Source: Frigoribacterium sp. MEB024 (GTDB taxonomy: Bacteria; Actinomycetota; Actinomycetes; Actinomycetales; Microbacteriaceae). Taken from it: 61,846 bases of DNA. A program made the position numbers and the translations under genes. Shown piece after piece: positions 53,247-61,408 of the stretch. The stretch covers positions 1 through 61,846 of the forward strand of contig NZ_JXQZ01000041.1 of NCBI RefSeq assembly GCF_000878135.1, in the 5' to 3' direction. The notes below the pieces were generated by a model. It did not search any database and was not told where the DNA came from. It saw nothing but the letters and a program-made list of their open reading frames with translations. Within the stretch, counting starts at the first letter, position 1; the number at the start of each line of letters is the position of its first letter.

Positions 53247-53264
53247 CGATCAGCTATCGGGCGC
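53247..53264 (+). repeat. Intergenic 18-nt repeat supplying a stop codon
   Basis: CGATCAGCTATCGGGCGC. Its CTA (53254-53256) is the minus-strand TAG of the 94-residue gene. Confidence 0.82.
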
Positions 53265-53538
53265 GCCGGGCTTTTCGACGAACGAACGTAACGACAGCCA
53301 CGCCAAGAGCCGAGACGACCGCTGCAACCGCGGCTACCCGTCCCACACGCTGCGCATTGAGCGCCGACTCGAACTGCTGCTTCGTCTGGACGATCTCCGT
53401 CCCCTCAGGCACTGGCCAGGGAAAGACCGGTGTGAACCACCCGGCCCTGACGGTTGCGATAGCGCAGACGACGAGTGCTGCGACGGTCAAGCCACTGAGA
53501 ACTAACGCCCACCGAGTGGGGCGAGATGGACGTGCCAT
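53254..53538 (-). CDS. Two-helix membrane protein, 94 residues
   Basis: Helices WALVLSGLTVAALVVCAIATV and VAAVAAVVSALGVAVVTFV are separated by an external loop (WPVPEGTEIVQTKQQFESAL); Arg/Lys-rich tail ends in the repeat-derived stop. Not recognised. One-gene unit. Confidence 0.72.
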   Translation of the reverse strand: MARPSRPTRWALVLSGLTVAALVVCAIATVRAGWFTPVFPWPVPEGTEIVQTKQQFESALNAQRVGRVAAVAAVVSALGVAVVTFVRRKARRAR

Positions 53539-53608
53539 GGGGTCACGGTAGCGCGCCTACGACTTACAGCCGTGCGGCCTGCGGTGCCGCCACATCGAGA
53601 CAAGTTGG

Positions 53609-53626
53609 CGATCGCCTATCGGGCAC
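53609..53626 (+). repeat. Intergenic 18-nt repeat
   Basis: CGATCGCCTATCGGGCAC, an exact match to the consensus, 34 bp before the LepB start. Confidence 0.85.
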
Positions 53627-53660
53627 CGAATGAGGGGGCTCCGCCCAGTACGTTGTCTCC

Positions 53661-54380
53661 ATGCCAACGGCCCTCAACACTGCCGGCCGACGCCCGCGAT
53701 CAATCTGGCGGTTCCTGCGTGACGTGCTCGTCATCTTCCTCGCAGCCCTCGTCCTCTCTTTCCTGGTCAAGACCTACCTCGTGCGCTCCTTCTACATCCC
53801 CTCGGGGTCGATGGAGCACACCCTCGAAATTAACGACCGCGTGATTGTCAACGAACTCGTTCCAGGACTTGTGCCCCTGCACCGCGGAGACGTCGTCGTC
53901 TTCGCAGACCCCGGCGGCTGGCTCAGCCCTCTCGAAGCCGCAACCCCTGCCACGGGACCAGTTGACAAAGTGCTCTCCACCATCGGGTTGGCACCCCATG
54001 ACGGCACCGGATATCTCATCAAGCGCGTCATTGGCCTGCCCGGAGACACCGTGACCTGTTGCGACGATTTCGGGCACATGAGCGTCAACGGCGTCCCCCT
54101 CGATGAGCCATACATCACCGTTCTCCCCGACGAAACCCGCGCTTCCCGTGATGACTTCACCGTCACGGTCCCCGATGGCTCCCTCTGGGTCATGGGCGAC
54201 AACAGGTACAACTCGAGAGATTCCCGCTACAACCGTGACAAACCCGGGGAAGGCTTCGTTCCCCTGAGCGACGTCGCTGGGCGAGCAGCCGTCATCAGCT
54301 GGCCCTCGAGCCGCTGGACCTGGCTCGACAATTACCCCACCGTCTTCGCCGGCACCGATCCCCGCTCCATAACCAACTGA
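53661..54380 (+). CDS. lepB: Type I signal peptidase, bacterial LepB type
   Basis: 239 residues. One membrane helix (about 20-38), catalytic Ser50 in PSGSMEHTL, Lys121 in YLIKRVIGLPGD, and the box WVMGDNRYNSRDSR. Cleaves Sec/Tat signal peptides at the outer membrane face. Usual lepB neighbours (rplS, rnhB) are absent, and the base composition is lower in GC than the core genes, so it is likely an accessory copy. One-gene unit between repeats. Confidence 0.93.
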   Translation: MPTALNTAGRRPRSIWRFLRDVLVIFLAALVLSFLVKTYLVRSFYIPSGSMEHTLEINDRVIVNELVPGLVPLHRGDVVVFADPGGWLSPLEAATPATGPVDKVLSTIGLAPHDGTGYLIKRVIGLPGDTVTCCDDFGHMSVNGVPLDEPYITVLPDETRASRDDFTVTVPDGSLWVMGDNRYNSRDSRYNRDKPGEGFVPLSDVAGRAAVISWPSSRWTWLDNYPTVFAGTDPRSITN

Positions 54381-54432
54381 AGGATTGCGACGACGCACGT
54401 TCTACGGAAGCGCACAAAGAGGGTGCGGCCAG

Positions 54433-54450
54433 GGATCGTCTATCGGGCAC
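54433..54450 (+). repeat. Intergenic 18-nt repeat, rightmost copy
   Basis: GGATCGTCTATCGGGCAC. Lies in 229 bp of otherwise unassigned sequence (54381-54609) between convergent genes. Confidence 0.85.
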
Positions 54451-54609
54451 CGAGGAGGTCGAGCGGCGGGTTGATCCAGACGCCACTGCGATCGACTGCA
54501 CGCTCTTGCTCTCCACATCCGGTGATGACGGTATCTGCGGCGAACACAGTCGTCTTTCGGGATGAGGTCGCTGGGCACATCACCATCGGTGATCGACCGA
54601 GGTAGACCG

Positions 54610-55434
54610 CTAGACCACCTGCTGCCCGTGATGTGCCGCACGGCGCTCCGTCACGAGGAAGACGACGAGCAGCACGACGCCGACGAGGACGACCACGATG
54701 TTGCCAAGCTGAGCCAGGGACCCAAGGCCGCCCTGCAGGGGGTATGTGCCCTGCATGAAGATGCTCGGGTCGGTGCTCGCGTGAAGCAGGATCGGAGCGA
54801 TAATTGTTCCCGTCACCCGGAGGGCGAGGTACATGCAGAGGCCGAAGAAGAATGTGTAGAGCATCTGCAGCATGGTGGAGATGAAGGGCTGACCGGTGAA
54901 GAGGTTGGTCGCGTGCAGTAACGAGAACAACGCAGCGGAGACGAGCCCGACGGCGATCTCGGAACGGCCGGCCGAGCGCATGATGCGTACCACGTATCCA
55001 CGAGTCAGCACTTCTTCGGAGAAGCCGATAACCAGTCCTGCCAAGAGCCACGCGGCGACCCAGTCGAAGCCTGCAGCGTCGTAGTCGATACTCGCGAAGC
55101 GCAACACGTTGAAGAGCAGCACGACGGCGATGGCGATCCACATCCAGCCTCGGCCGGGGACGTCCTGCCGTGCGAAGAGGCCTCGCAGCCAGCCGAGGCT
55201 GGCACCGAAGCCGATCAGGATGAGGCTGCCGATCAGGACCGGGACGACGATGAGGACGAGGACATAGCTGGCTGATCCAGCGTCGCCGATGAATGGCACG
55301 AAGGGTGCCATGAGGAGCGATGCCGGTTCGTAGATGGCGAGGTAGCCGACGGCGAGGATCAGCGCCTTCCACCAACGACCCCGTTCCCAGAACCGCGTCC
55401 ACCCTGATCGTGCAGCAGTGTCTTCCATCATCAT
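54610..55434 (-). CDS. CPBP (CAAX protease/bacteriocin-processing) family membrane protein
   Basis: 274 residues, about eight helices. Abi motif 1 EEVLTRGYV (paired Glu) and motif 2 LFSLLHATN with the metal-binding His; the third His occurs in LLHASTDP. Intramembrane protease family; some members confer immunity to bacteriocins. Target unknown. Confidence 0.88.
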   Translation of the reverse strand: MMMEDTAARSGWTRFWERGRWWKALILAVGYLAIYEPASLLMAPFVPFIGDAGSASYVLVLIVVPVLIGSLILIGFGASLGWLRGLFARQDVPGRGWMWIAIAVVLLFNVLRFASIDYDAAGFDWVAAWLLAGLVIGFSEEVLTRGYVVRIMRSAGRSEIAVGLVSAALFSLLHATNLFTGQPFISTMLQMLYTFFFGLCMYLALRVTGTIIAPILLHASTDPSIFMQGTYPLQGGLGSLAQLGNIVVVLVGVVLLVVFLVTERRAAHHGQQVV

Positions 55435-55483
55435 CCCCTCGATTGGTTTTCAGTTAACCATCAGGTTCGAGACAGATTCAAGT

Positions 55484-55792
55484 TCAAGTCGGTGGGCGAG
55501 AGTCCGCCTTAGGCGCGCTCCGCTGCGTGCCGATCGTGGTCAAACTGCGCAAACGCACGCGACCGATGACGATGCATGCCGCTGTGCCTCCCCACCAGAT
55601 GAGAAGGGCGACGATCGCGACCACGAGATAGGCGTCCTCGGTCGCCGCCCCGGCGTACGGCTTGGCGTCCAGGGCGTTCAGGGCTACCCGAACGAGGGCG
55701 GCCCCGAGGACGACGCTGAGGATGCAACCCACCGCAACGCCTGCGTAGATGCGTCGCCGTCGCGATGGGCTGTCCGGTTGCTCAGGCTTCAT
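55484..55792 (-). CDS. Two-helix membrane protein, 102 residues
   Basis: Helices IYAGVAVGCILSVVLGAALV and YLVVAIVALLIWWGGTAACI, with a basic, Pro-rich ends pattern. Start ATG 55792 overlaps the end of a truncated frame upstream. Not recognised. Confidence 0.68.
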   Translation of the reverse strand: MKPEQPDSPSRRRRIYAGVAVGCILSVVLGAALVRVALNALDAKPYAGAATEDAYLVVAIVALLIWWGGTAACIVIGRVRLRSLTTIGTQRSAPKADSRPPT

Positions 55793-55901
55793 GGTCGTGG
55801 CCTGCCCGTCGGCGTCGCACTGCTATCAGGGTGAACCCTGCCAGCAAGAAGAGTGCGGCCGCCGTGAGTACGTGACCCGATCTTCTTCGTCGCCCTCCTT
55901 C
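55782..55901 (-). pseudogene. Truncated C-terminal membrane-anchor remnant
   Basis: An open frame of about 39 codons without a start encodes SGHVLTAAALFLLAGFTLIA followed by VRRRR and a short tail: one helix plus a basic end, as at the C-terminus of an anchored surface protein. It overlaps the following gene by 11 bp. The 5' part is missing exactly on the side of the resolvase gene. Confidence 0.4.
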
Positions 55902-55924
55902 AGAAAAGCAGCTGGCGCAAGCCC

Positions 55925-56500
55925 TCAAAGTGGCGCCTGGTCGGCGCGCTGAATTGCCCGGTAGACAGTCGAACGCGCGACCCCGAACAGCTCGGCGATC
56001 TCGCTTGTGGTGTGCTCGCCGGTGCGGTGCAGCTGCACGAGATGCTTCTCCTGCGAAGCGGTCAGCTTCGGTTTGCGGCCGCGGAGCTTGCCTGCGGCCT
56101 TGGCGATCGCCATCCCTTCACGGGTACGGGCGCGGATGAGGTCGGCCTCGAACTCGGCCACCATGCCGAGGACGTTGAACAAGAGCCTGCCGACGGGGTC
56201 GGTGGGGTCGTAGACCGCTCCCCCGAGGTTCAAGGCGACGCCCTTCTTCGTTAACTCGTCGGCGATGTCGGTGGCGTCTCGCAGCGACCGGGCGAGACGG
56301 TCGAGCTTCGTGACGACCAGGACATCGCCGGTGCGGCACGCAGCCAATGCTTCTCGGAGGCCGGGCCGCGCTCGAGTCGTGCCCGACAAGCCGTGGTCAA
56401 CATGAACGTGTTGATCGTCAACACCGAGTGCTTTAAGACCGTCACGTTGTGCTGCGAGATCCTGTCCAGAGGTCGACACACGCGCGTATCCGATGAGCAT
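55925..56500 (-). CDS. Serine recombinase (resolvase/invertase family)
   Basis: 191 residues, full length. N-terminal catalytic domain with Ser9 in YARVSTSGQDLAAQRD, KLDRLARSLRD and GRLLFNVLGMVAEFEADLI; C-terminal helix-turn-helix HTTSEIAELFGVARSTVYRAIQ. Tn3 resolvase/Pin-type. No transposase accompanies it; it may be a remnant of a transposon or act on local sites. Confidence 0.93.
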   Translation of the reverse strand: MLIGYARVSTSGQDLAAQRDGLKALGVDDQHVHVDHGLSGTTRARPGLREALAACRTGDVLVVTKLDRLARSLRDATDIADELTKKGVALNLGGAVYDPTDPVGRLLFNVLGMVAEFEADLIRARTREGMAIAKAAGKLRGRKPKLTASQEKHLVQLHRTGEHTTSEIAELFGVARSTVYRAIQRADQAPL

Positions 56501-56534
56501 CCGCCGACTGTAGCGTTCAAACCCCCATCACCGG

Positions 56535-56622
56535 GCATTTTTGCGGGACAGGCATACGCGAATCCGCAGGCCAGGCGCCACTTGACATCAGCCGGCAGAA
56601 ACGGGCCCGAAGAAGTGTCCCG
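56535..56622. other. Candidate recombination (res-like) region
   Basis: Upstream of the resolvase, an AT-rich patch leads into CGGGACA (56544-56550), matched in inverted orientation by TGTCCCG (56616-56622) 66 bp away. Resolvase sites are often built of such inverted half-sites next to the gene. The rest of 56501-56799 shows no gene. Confidence 0.35.
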
Positions 56623-56799
56623 ATGAACGACCGCCTTCCGGACGGGCACGAAGCGGAGACCGGGGATCGCGAGGTGCCCGGTGTCGCGAGCAGCGCCTCC
56701 TGCAGGTGTCGCATCGGGGACACGAGGGCCACCGGCCCGGAGGCCGCGTCCCCGACGGCATCCCCGCTCCCGCGTCGAGGGCGGCTGGCCCGCGCGGGG

Positions 56800-57465
56800 C
56801 TACGGCGCCGTCGGCCCGCCGTCGCGACCACGGCGGCGGCGGAGCAGACCGCGGCCGGTGAGGAACGCCGCGTAGCCGAGCAGGCCGACCCCCACGGCCG
56901 GCACGAGCCACGCACGGGCTCCCGCCGAGACACCCGTGTTGAGCCGTCCGAGCCACGGCACCGAGTACCAGACCTCGCCCATGACCTGGCGCTCGACCAC
57001 GGCGTCGCGGTCGGGCTCGGCGTTGGCGTCACCCTTCAGCGTGAAGGTACGCCCCTCGGCGCCGACCGTGATGCCCACCACACGGTGCGAGATGACCCCG
57101 GGCACCCCCGAGCGGATCTGGTAGGTCACGACGTCGCCGACCCGGACGTCGGCCGGGTCGATCGGACGCACCACGACGAGCGTGCCGGGCGGCAACCAGG
57201 GCTCCATCGACCCGGTCAGGATCGTCAGGGGCACACCGCCCACCAACCGCGGCACGACGACGGCGAGCAGCCCTCCGGCGACGACGACGACGAGCACGAC
57301 CACCGCGACGGCCTGCCCGAGCATCGACCCGAGGCCCCGTCCCTGCCGATCCGTCCTGCCACGCGCACGCGACGGTGATCCCGACCGTGACCGCAGCGAC
57401 GCCCGCACCGGCGAGCGCGACCCCGACGACGCCCGCGACCCCGACGGGGGTGCAGCGTGCGTCAC
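56800..57465 (-). CDS. SipW-type signal peptidase I
   Basis: 221 residues. GTG 57465 overlaps the lectin stop (GTGA). A Ser/Arg-rich cytoplasmic N-terminus, helix about 51-75, catalytic Ser86 in LTGSMEPW, His127 in ISHRVVGI and KGDANAEPD, then a C-terminal helix (about 190-207) and an Arg-rich tail. Last gene of a four-gene operon whose three upstream products are its probable substrates. Confidence 0.9.
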   Translation of the reverse strand: MTHAAPPSGSRASSGSRSPVRASLRSRSGSPSRARGRTDRQGRGLGSMLGQAVAVVVLVVVVAGGLLAVVVPRLVGGVPLTILTGSMEPWLPPGTLVVVRPIDPADVRVGDVVTYQIRSGVPGVISHRVVGITVGAEGRTFTLKGDANAEPDRDAVVERQVMGEVWYSVPWLGRLNTGVSAGARAWLVPAVGVGLLGYAAFLTGRGLLRRRRGRDGGPTAP

Positions 57466-58730
57466 GACGACGCCCCCAGCGTGAACAGCTGCGCCTCGGA
57501 CGTCGTGCACGCCGACACCTGCATCTGTGTCGTGACGCCCGACCCCGTGCTGGTCAGGCAATTCGAGTTGCGGTCGCGGAACTGGAAGTGACCCGACCCG
57601 GGGACGACCGGCACGGCAGTCCACCGCTGGGCGCTGATCGCGTTGTCGCTGCGCAGCACGGAGCGGTGGTCGCTCGCGCTGTCCCAGTAGAGCCCGGGGA
57701 CCACGGGCGACGTGATCTTGAGGTACTGCCCCTCGGCGACGAACTGCCACAGCTGCGTCGTGGTGCCCCGGCAGCCGCTCGACCAGAGCGGCGAGCCGCT
57801 GGTCGAACCCCCGACCGTGACGCACCGGTCCGACGCCAGGTCCCTGACGACGTAGAGCGAGTCGTCGTCGAGCCAACTGGTGGAGTGCTTCACCGCGGGG
57901 GACGCCGGGGAGGCGCGGGCGGGGTTCGACGCGTCGAGCGCGCGGATCTCGTAGGCGTAGTACCGGTAGACCCCGAGCCCGGTGTCGGTGAAGCTGCGCG
58001 TCCACGAGGGCACGGTGCCGACGAGCACGCCCTCGCGGTAGATGCCGTAGCGCGACACCGCGGACGAATCCGTCGGTGCGGCCCACGTCAGCGAGATGCT
58101 CGTGTCCGTCTCGGAGGTCTTGGTGGGCGCCCCGGGCGTGAGGGTGTCGGCGACGGTCTGCACGGACGTCGCAGTGGCGGCGCTGCTCCACGCACCGAGC
58201 CGGGCCGTGAGCGCGGCCGTGATCGTCGCCGACCCACCCGCCGAGCCGAACCGGTCGGCCTGGGCGATGGACGTCTGGACGCACCAGGACGAGGAGGCGC
58301 CGGCCGGCAGGGTGCCGGAGGGCGCGTCGATCGTCGCCCACGTCCCCGACGAGGCGTCGCCGGGTCGGGTGCCGCAGCGGCCCGAGGCCGCAGGCCAGAC
58401 GGCGACGCGGGTCGTGGAGTCGAGGCCCGAACCGCTCGCGGCGGTGAGCCCGAGACTCCACGGTGCGGGCACCGTGCCGGTGTTGGCGACGGTGACGGTG
58501 GCCGTGTGCGAGAGGGCGGACGACGAGTACGTCGCCGCCAGCGTGTCGACGCCGGTCAGTGCGACGGCCAGACGTCCCGTTGAGGTCGTCGCCGAGGCGG
58601 TCTGCACGGGGGCCGTCCACGTGGCCTCGGCCGGCACGGCGACCGCCATCAGGAGTGCCGCGACGGTGACGACGGCGCCCCACAGGGGAACACGACGCGA
58701 CCGGCGGCGGGGTGTGGCTTCGGTGGGCAC
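57462..58730 (-). CDS. Secreted protein with FnIII and ricin-type lectin domains
   Basis: 422 residues. A signal region (VPLWGAVVTVAALLMAVAVPAEATWTA) has the alternate SipW-type boundary. Then a Thr/Ser-rich beta region (about 38-190), a fibronectin III domain (about 195-280, SISLTWAAPTDSSAVSRYGIYR) and a ricin B-type lectin repeat (about 290-420, DRCVTVGGSTSGSPLWSSGC, WQFVAEGQYL, QMQVSACTTSEAQLFTL). Probably a cell-surface glycan-binding adhesin processed by the neighbouring peptidase. Confidence 0.85.
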   Translation of the reverse strand: MPTEATPRRRSRRVPLWGAVVTVAALLMAVAVPAEATWTAPVQTASATTSTGRLAVALTGVDTLAATYSSSALSHTATVTVANTGTVPAPWSLGLTAASGSGLDSTTRVAVWPAASGRCGTRPGDASSGTWATIDAPSGTLPAGASSSWCVQTSIAQADRFGSAGGSATITAALTARLGAWSSAATATSVQTVADTLTPGAPTKTSETDTSISLTWAAPTDSSAVSRYGIYREGVLVGTVPSWTRSFTDTGLGVYRYYAYEIRALDASNPARASPASPAVKHSTSWLDDDSLYVVRDLASDRCVTVGGSTSGSPLWSSGCRGTTTQLWQFVAEGQYLKITSPVVPGLYWDSASDHRSVLRSDNAISAQRWTAVPVVPGSGHFQFRDRNSNCLTSTGSGVTTQMQVSACTTSEAQLFTLGASS

Positions 58731-58732
58731 GG

Positions 58733-59296
58733 TCAGACCTGCGTTCCGGTGAGTCTCAGGGCGAGGGCGAGATCGCCGAGGCCCTGCGAGGTGCTCCGGC
58801 CGTCGTCACCCATCCCGACGGAGACGCAGAGCATGCGGGACTCCCCTGCGGCGAGGACGACGCTCGTCGGCGACGCCACGGCCGGGGTCGGAGCCGACGC
58901 GGCGCCCGACCAGACGGGGACGGCACCTCCCGCGCGGCAGTCGGTCGCCGAGGACGACGTGCCGAGCCCGAATACGAGGGCGGGCACGGACCGGGTGTCG
59001 GCCCGGGCGCTCGTCACCGTCGCCGCGGCCACGCCGAGCGTGAGGGCGACCGTGCCGGTGTTCGTCGCGGTGACGGGACCGCTCAGGGTGAGGCCGGGGT
59101 AGAGCGGGTCGGTCGGCAGGGCGAGCGCACCGAGCGTCAGCGACGCCGACCCCGACGTCACGACGACCGGTCCGTCCGACGTGCTCGCCGAGTCGCTCAG
59201 CCGGGCGGACGAACCGCCGACCTCGCCGAGCGACACGACGGCCACCACGACGGTCGCGACGACCCCCACGACGAGCCACGTGCCGCGGGCACCCAC
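58733..59296 (-). CDS. SipW-dependent secreted protein, 187 residues
   Basis: Start GTG 59296 shares its G with the TAG of the upstream gene. N-terminal hydrophobic signal (WLVVGVVATVVVAVVSLG) followed by SARLSDSAST, then a beta domain with two cysteines (DCRAGG and LCVSVG). Thr/Val/Ala-rich, resembling alternate-signal-peptide proteins. Likely a surface or matrix subunit. Confidence 0.75.
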   Translation of the reverse strand: MGARGTWLVVGVVATVVVAVVSLGEVGGSSARLSDSASTSDGPVVVTSGSASLTLGALALPTDPLYPGLTLSGPVTATNTGTVALTLGVAAATVTSARADTRSVPALVFGLGTSSSATDCRAGGAVPVWSGAASAPTPAVASPTSVVLAAGESRMLCVSVGMGDDGRSTSQGLGDLALALRLTGTQV

Positions 59297-59862
59297 TAGA
59301 TCTGGGTGAGGGTCACGGCGACGGCCCCGAGGTCGACCGAGCCGAGCTGGGTGGCGTTCTCGAAGCCGACGGTCGTGCTCTTCGGGAACTCGATCGTGAC
59401 CGCGACGGTGACGTCCTCCTCGAGGCCGTCCCGACCGGTGACCGTCACGGCGGTGGGGGTCGTCGTGATGCCGTCACCCGTGGCGGTGAGCTGCGCGGTC
59501 GACGAGAGGTAGTCGGCGAGCGCGACGTCCGACGCCGAGGCCGAGCTGGGCTCGATCGACGAGGGGTCGAGGCTGAAGCTGGCGTTCAGGCCGTCACCGT
59601 GGGCGGTGACGGTCATGTCGCGCGAGTAGACGACCACGTCGCCCGGCACGATCGGGTAGCCGGCGATCGACTCCTGCGGTGCGCCTCCGTTGACGGTCCA
59701 GGTCGCGGCCCGGGCGCTCGGTTCGACCTCGAGCCCACCCGAGACGATGGTCCCGCCGGCCGTCTCGGCGCTGGTGTTCCAGAGCGCGAACGTGCCCGCG
59801 CCTCCGAGCAGCAGGGTGACGCCGGCGGCGGTGGCGATGGTGCCCTTGACGATGGTCTTCAT
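59296..59862 (-). CDS. Alternate-type signal peptide protein (SipW substrate)
   Basis: 188 residues from ATG 59862, with AAGGA upstream. The N-terminus GTIATAAGVTLLLGGAGTFA then LWNTSAE is the signature of the actinobacterial alternate-signal-peptide family processed by SipW-type peptidases. The mature part is a TasA-like beta domain (GYPIVPGDVVVYSRDMTVT). First gene of the operon; its long 5' region suggests post-transcriptional control. Confidence 0.88.
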   Translation of the reverse strand: MKTIVKGTIATAAGVTLLLGGAGTFALWNTSAETAGGTIVSGGLEVEPSARAATWTVNGGAPQESIAGYPIVPGDVVVYSRDMTVTAHGDGLNASFSLDPSSIEPSSASASDVALADYLSSTAQLTATGDGITTTPTAVTVTGRDGLEEDVTVAVTIEFPKSTTVGFENATQLGSVDLGAVAVTLTQI

Positions 59863-60172
59863 GACGCGGTCCTTCCGGGCGACCCGTGGGTCGTCGGCTG
59901 GTGTCCCGGCTCCTGGGCGCGAGGGCCGTCGACCCCGGCACGCATGCAGGGGGATGACCGTCGGGAGGAGGCACTTGAGATGCCGCGAGAGGCGGCACAG
60001 GCAGGGGACGGTATCTGCATGCAGGGCCGGTGGAACCACCGGGATGTCTGCTTGTTTGAACCATCTCACCTTTCTCGCCTCCACGGGGGGATGCGTCGAA
60101 AGGGCAGGTCGATTGCCAGTTTGACCCCTCCGCCGGGGTGTCGGGTCGACGGGGTGCGTGTACCGGGGACCG
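59863..60172. other. Long leader region of the SipW operon
   Basis: About 310 bp upstream of the first SipW-substrate gene. An in-frame GTG at 60068 with GGAGG upstream would extend that protein by about 69 residues ahead of its signal, so a structured leader or small upstream ORF is more likely. No riboswitch class recognised. Confidence 0.4.
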
Positions 60173-60212
60173 CAGGAGGCGCGGTGCCGGAAGTCCGGCA
60201 CTGCGCCTCCTG
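60173..60212 (-). terminator. 19-bp stem terminator after alcohol dehydrogenase
   Basis: CAGGAGGCGCGGTGCCGGA (60173-60191) pairs with TCCGGCACTGCGCCTCCTG (60194-60212) with one wobble. It lies 11 bp beyond the stop of the dehydrogenase gene. Confidence 0.85.
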
Positions 60213-60222
60213 GGGTGGGTCG

Positions 60223-61266
60223 CTACGGGACGATGACGGCCCGGCCGCGGACGGTGCCCGCGGCGAGCGCCTCGTAGGCCTTCGGGCCGTCGTCGAGCGA
60301 GTAGCGCTGTGTGGCGACCTCCACCTGGCCGGCGCGGGCGAGGTCGAGGACCTCGATCAGCTCGCTGCGGCTGCCCCAGTAGGGGATGCGCACGGCGACG
60401 TCGTAGCCGATCGTGCCGAAGCCGAGCTCGACGGTCCCGCCGCCGATGCCGACGATGGTCACGTCGGCGTCGGCCGCGGCGACCGCGACGGCCGTGGCCA
60501 TGGTCGGCCCCGCCCCGACGAAGTCGAAGACGGCCTGGACGCCGAGGCCTCCGGTGATCTCGCGGATGGCGTCGGCTGCATGCTCGTCGCTGATCACCGT
60601 GTGGTGCGCGCCGACGTGCTTGGCCAGTTCGAGCTTCTCGTCGGTGACGTCGAGCGCGATGATCTGCGCACCCGAGAGCGCCCGCAGGATCTGGATGCCG
60701 ACGTGCCCGAGGCCTCCGGTGCCGATGACGACGGCGTAGGTGCCGGCGCCGAGCTTCGGCAGCGAGGTCTTGATCGCGTGGTACGGCGTGAGGCCGGCGT
60801 CGGTGAGGGACACGTTCGCGACCGGGTCGAGGTCGCCGAGCGGCACGAGGTGGCGGGGGTCGTCGACGATCATGTACTCGGCCATCGACCCGGGGGCGCC
60901 GAGCCCGGGAGGCTTGATGCCCTCGGCGGCGGCGTTGACGCAGTAGTTCTCCTTGCCCTGGGCGCACTGGTGGCAGCGGCCACAGCCCCACGGACCGTAG
61001 ACGGCGACGGCGTCACCGACCTGCAGGTGCTCGACCCCCTCGCCGAGCTCGGCCACGACGCCGGCTCCCTCGTGCCCGAGGGTGAGCGGCAGCGGGTAGC
61101 CCTGCGCCGTGTAGTCCTCTTCACTGAGGCTCATGACGTACTCGTCGGAGTGGCAGACGCCCGCCGCCGTGACCTTGAGCAGCACCTGCCCGGGGCCGGG
61201 CGACGGCTTCTCGATCTCGACGACTTCGGGGTGCTGACCGACCTGGGTGTACTGGAGTGCCTTCAT
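60223..61266 (-). CDS. Zinc-dependent alcohol dehydrogenase
   Basis: 347 residues from ATG 61266. MDR family: catalytic zinc ligands Cys38 (GVCHSD) and GHEGAG, structural zinc loop CGRCHQCAQGKENYC, NAD-binding VIGTGGLGHVGIQILRAL. Oxidises alcohols with NAD(P); cytoplasmic. Single gene with its own terminator. Confidence 0.93.
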   Translation of the reverse strand: MKALQYTQVGQHPEVVEIEKPSPGPGQVLLKVTAAGVCHSDEYVMSLSEEDYTAQGYPLPLTLGHEGAGVVAELGEGVEHLQVGDAVAVYGPWGCGRCHQCAQGKENYCVNAAAEGIKPPGLGAPGSMAEYMIVDDPRHLVPLGDLDPVANVSLTDAGLTPYHAIKTSLPKLGAGTYAVVIGTGGLGHVGIQILRALSGAQIIALDVTDEKLELAKHVGAHHTVISDEHAADAIREITGGLGVQAVFDFVGAGPTMATAVAVAAADADVTIVGIGGGTVELGFGTIGYDVAVRIPYWGSRSELIEVLDLARAGQVEVATQRYSLDDGPKAYEALAAGTVRGRAVIVP

Positions 61267-61408
61267 GGGGCGCAGGCTACGCCCGGCCGCTGGAGAACGC
61301 ACGACAGGTGTCGCGTTACTGGCGGGGTCGGGTCGCGCTCATGGCGGGGTCGGGTCGCGCGGGTGGCGGGGATCGACGGTGACGGTGGTCGGCCCTACGA
61401 TCGACGGC

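Noticed and set aside
26449-54450. Reading the repeats as integron attC sites.
   Set aside because: The copies are about 18 nt, lack the GTTRRRY core and long imperfect arms of attC, and no tyrosine integron integrase is present.
26449-54450. Reading the repeats as a CRISPR array.
   Set aside because: Spacing is 0.1 to 11 kb with genes between copies, and there are no cas genes.
56521-56540. CATCACCGGGCATT resembles the 18-nt repeat copy at 47127.
   Set aside because: Only the right half matches and the GATC half is absent; not counted as a copy.
59296-60068. An N-terminally extended start (GTG 60068) for the alternate-signal-peptide protein.
   Set aside because: It would bury the signal peptide about 69 residues inside; ATG 59862 has a proper ribosome site.
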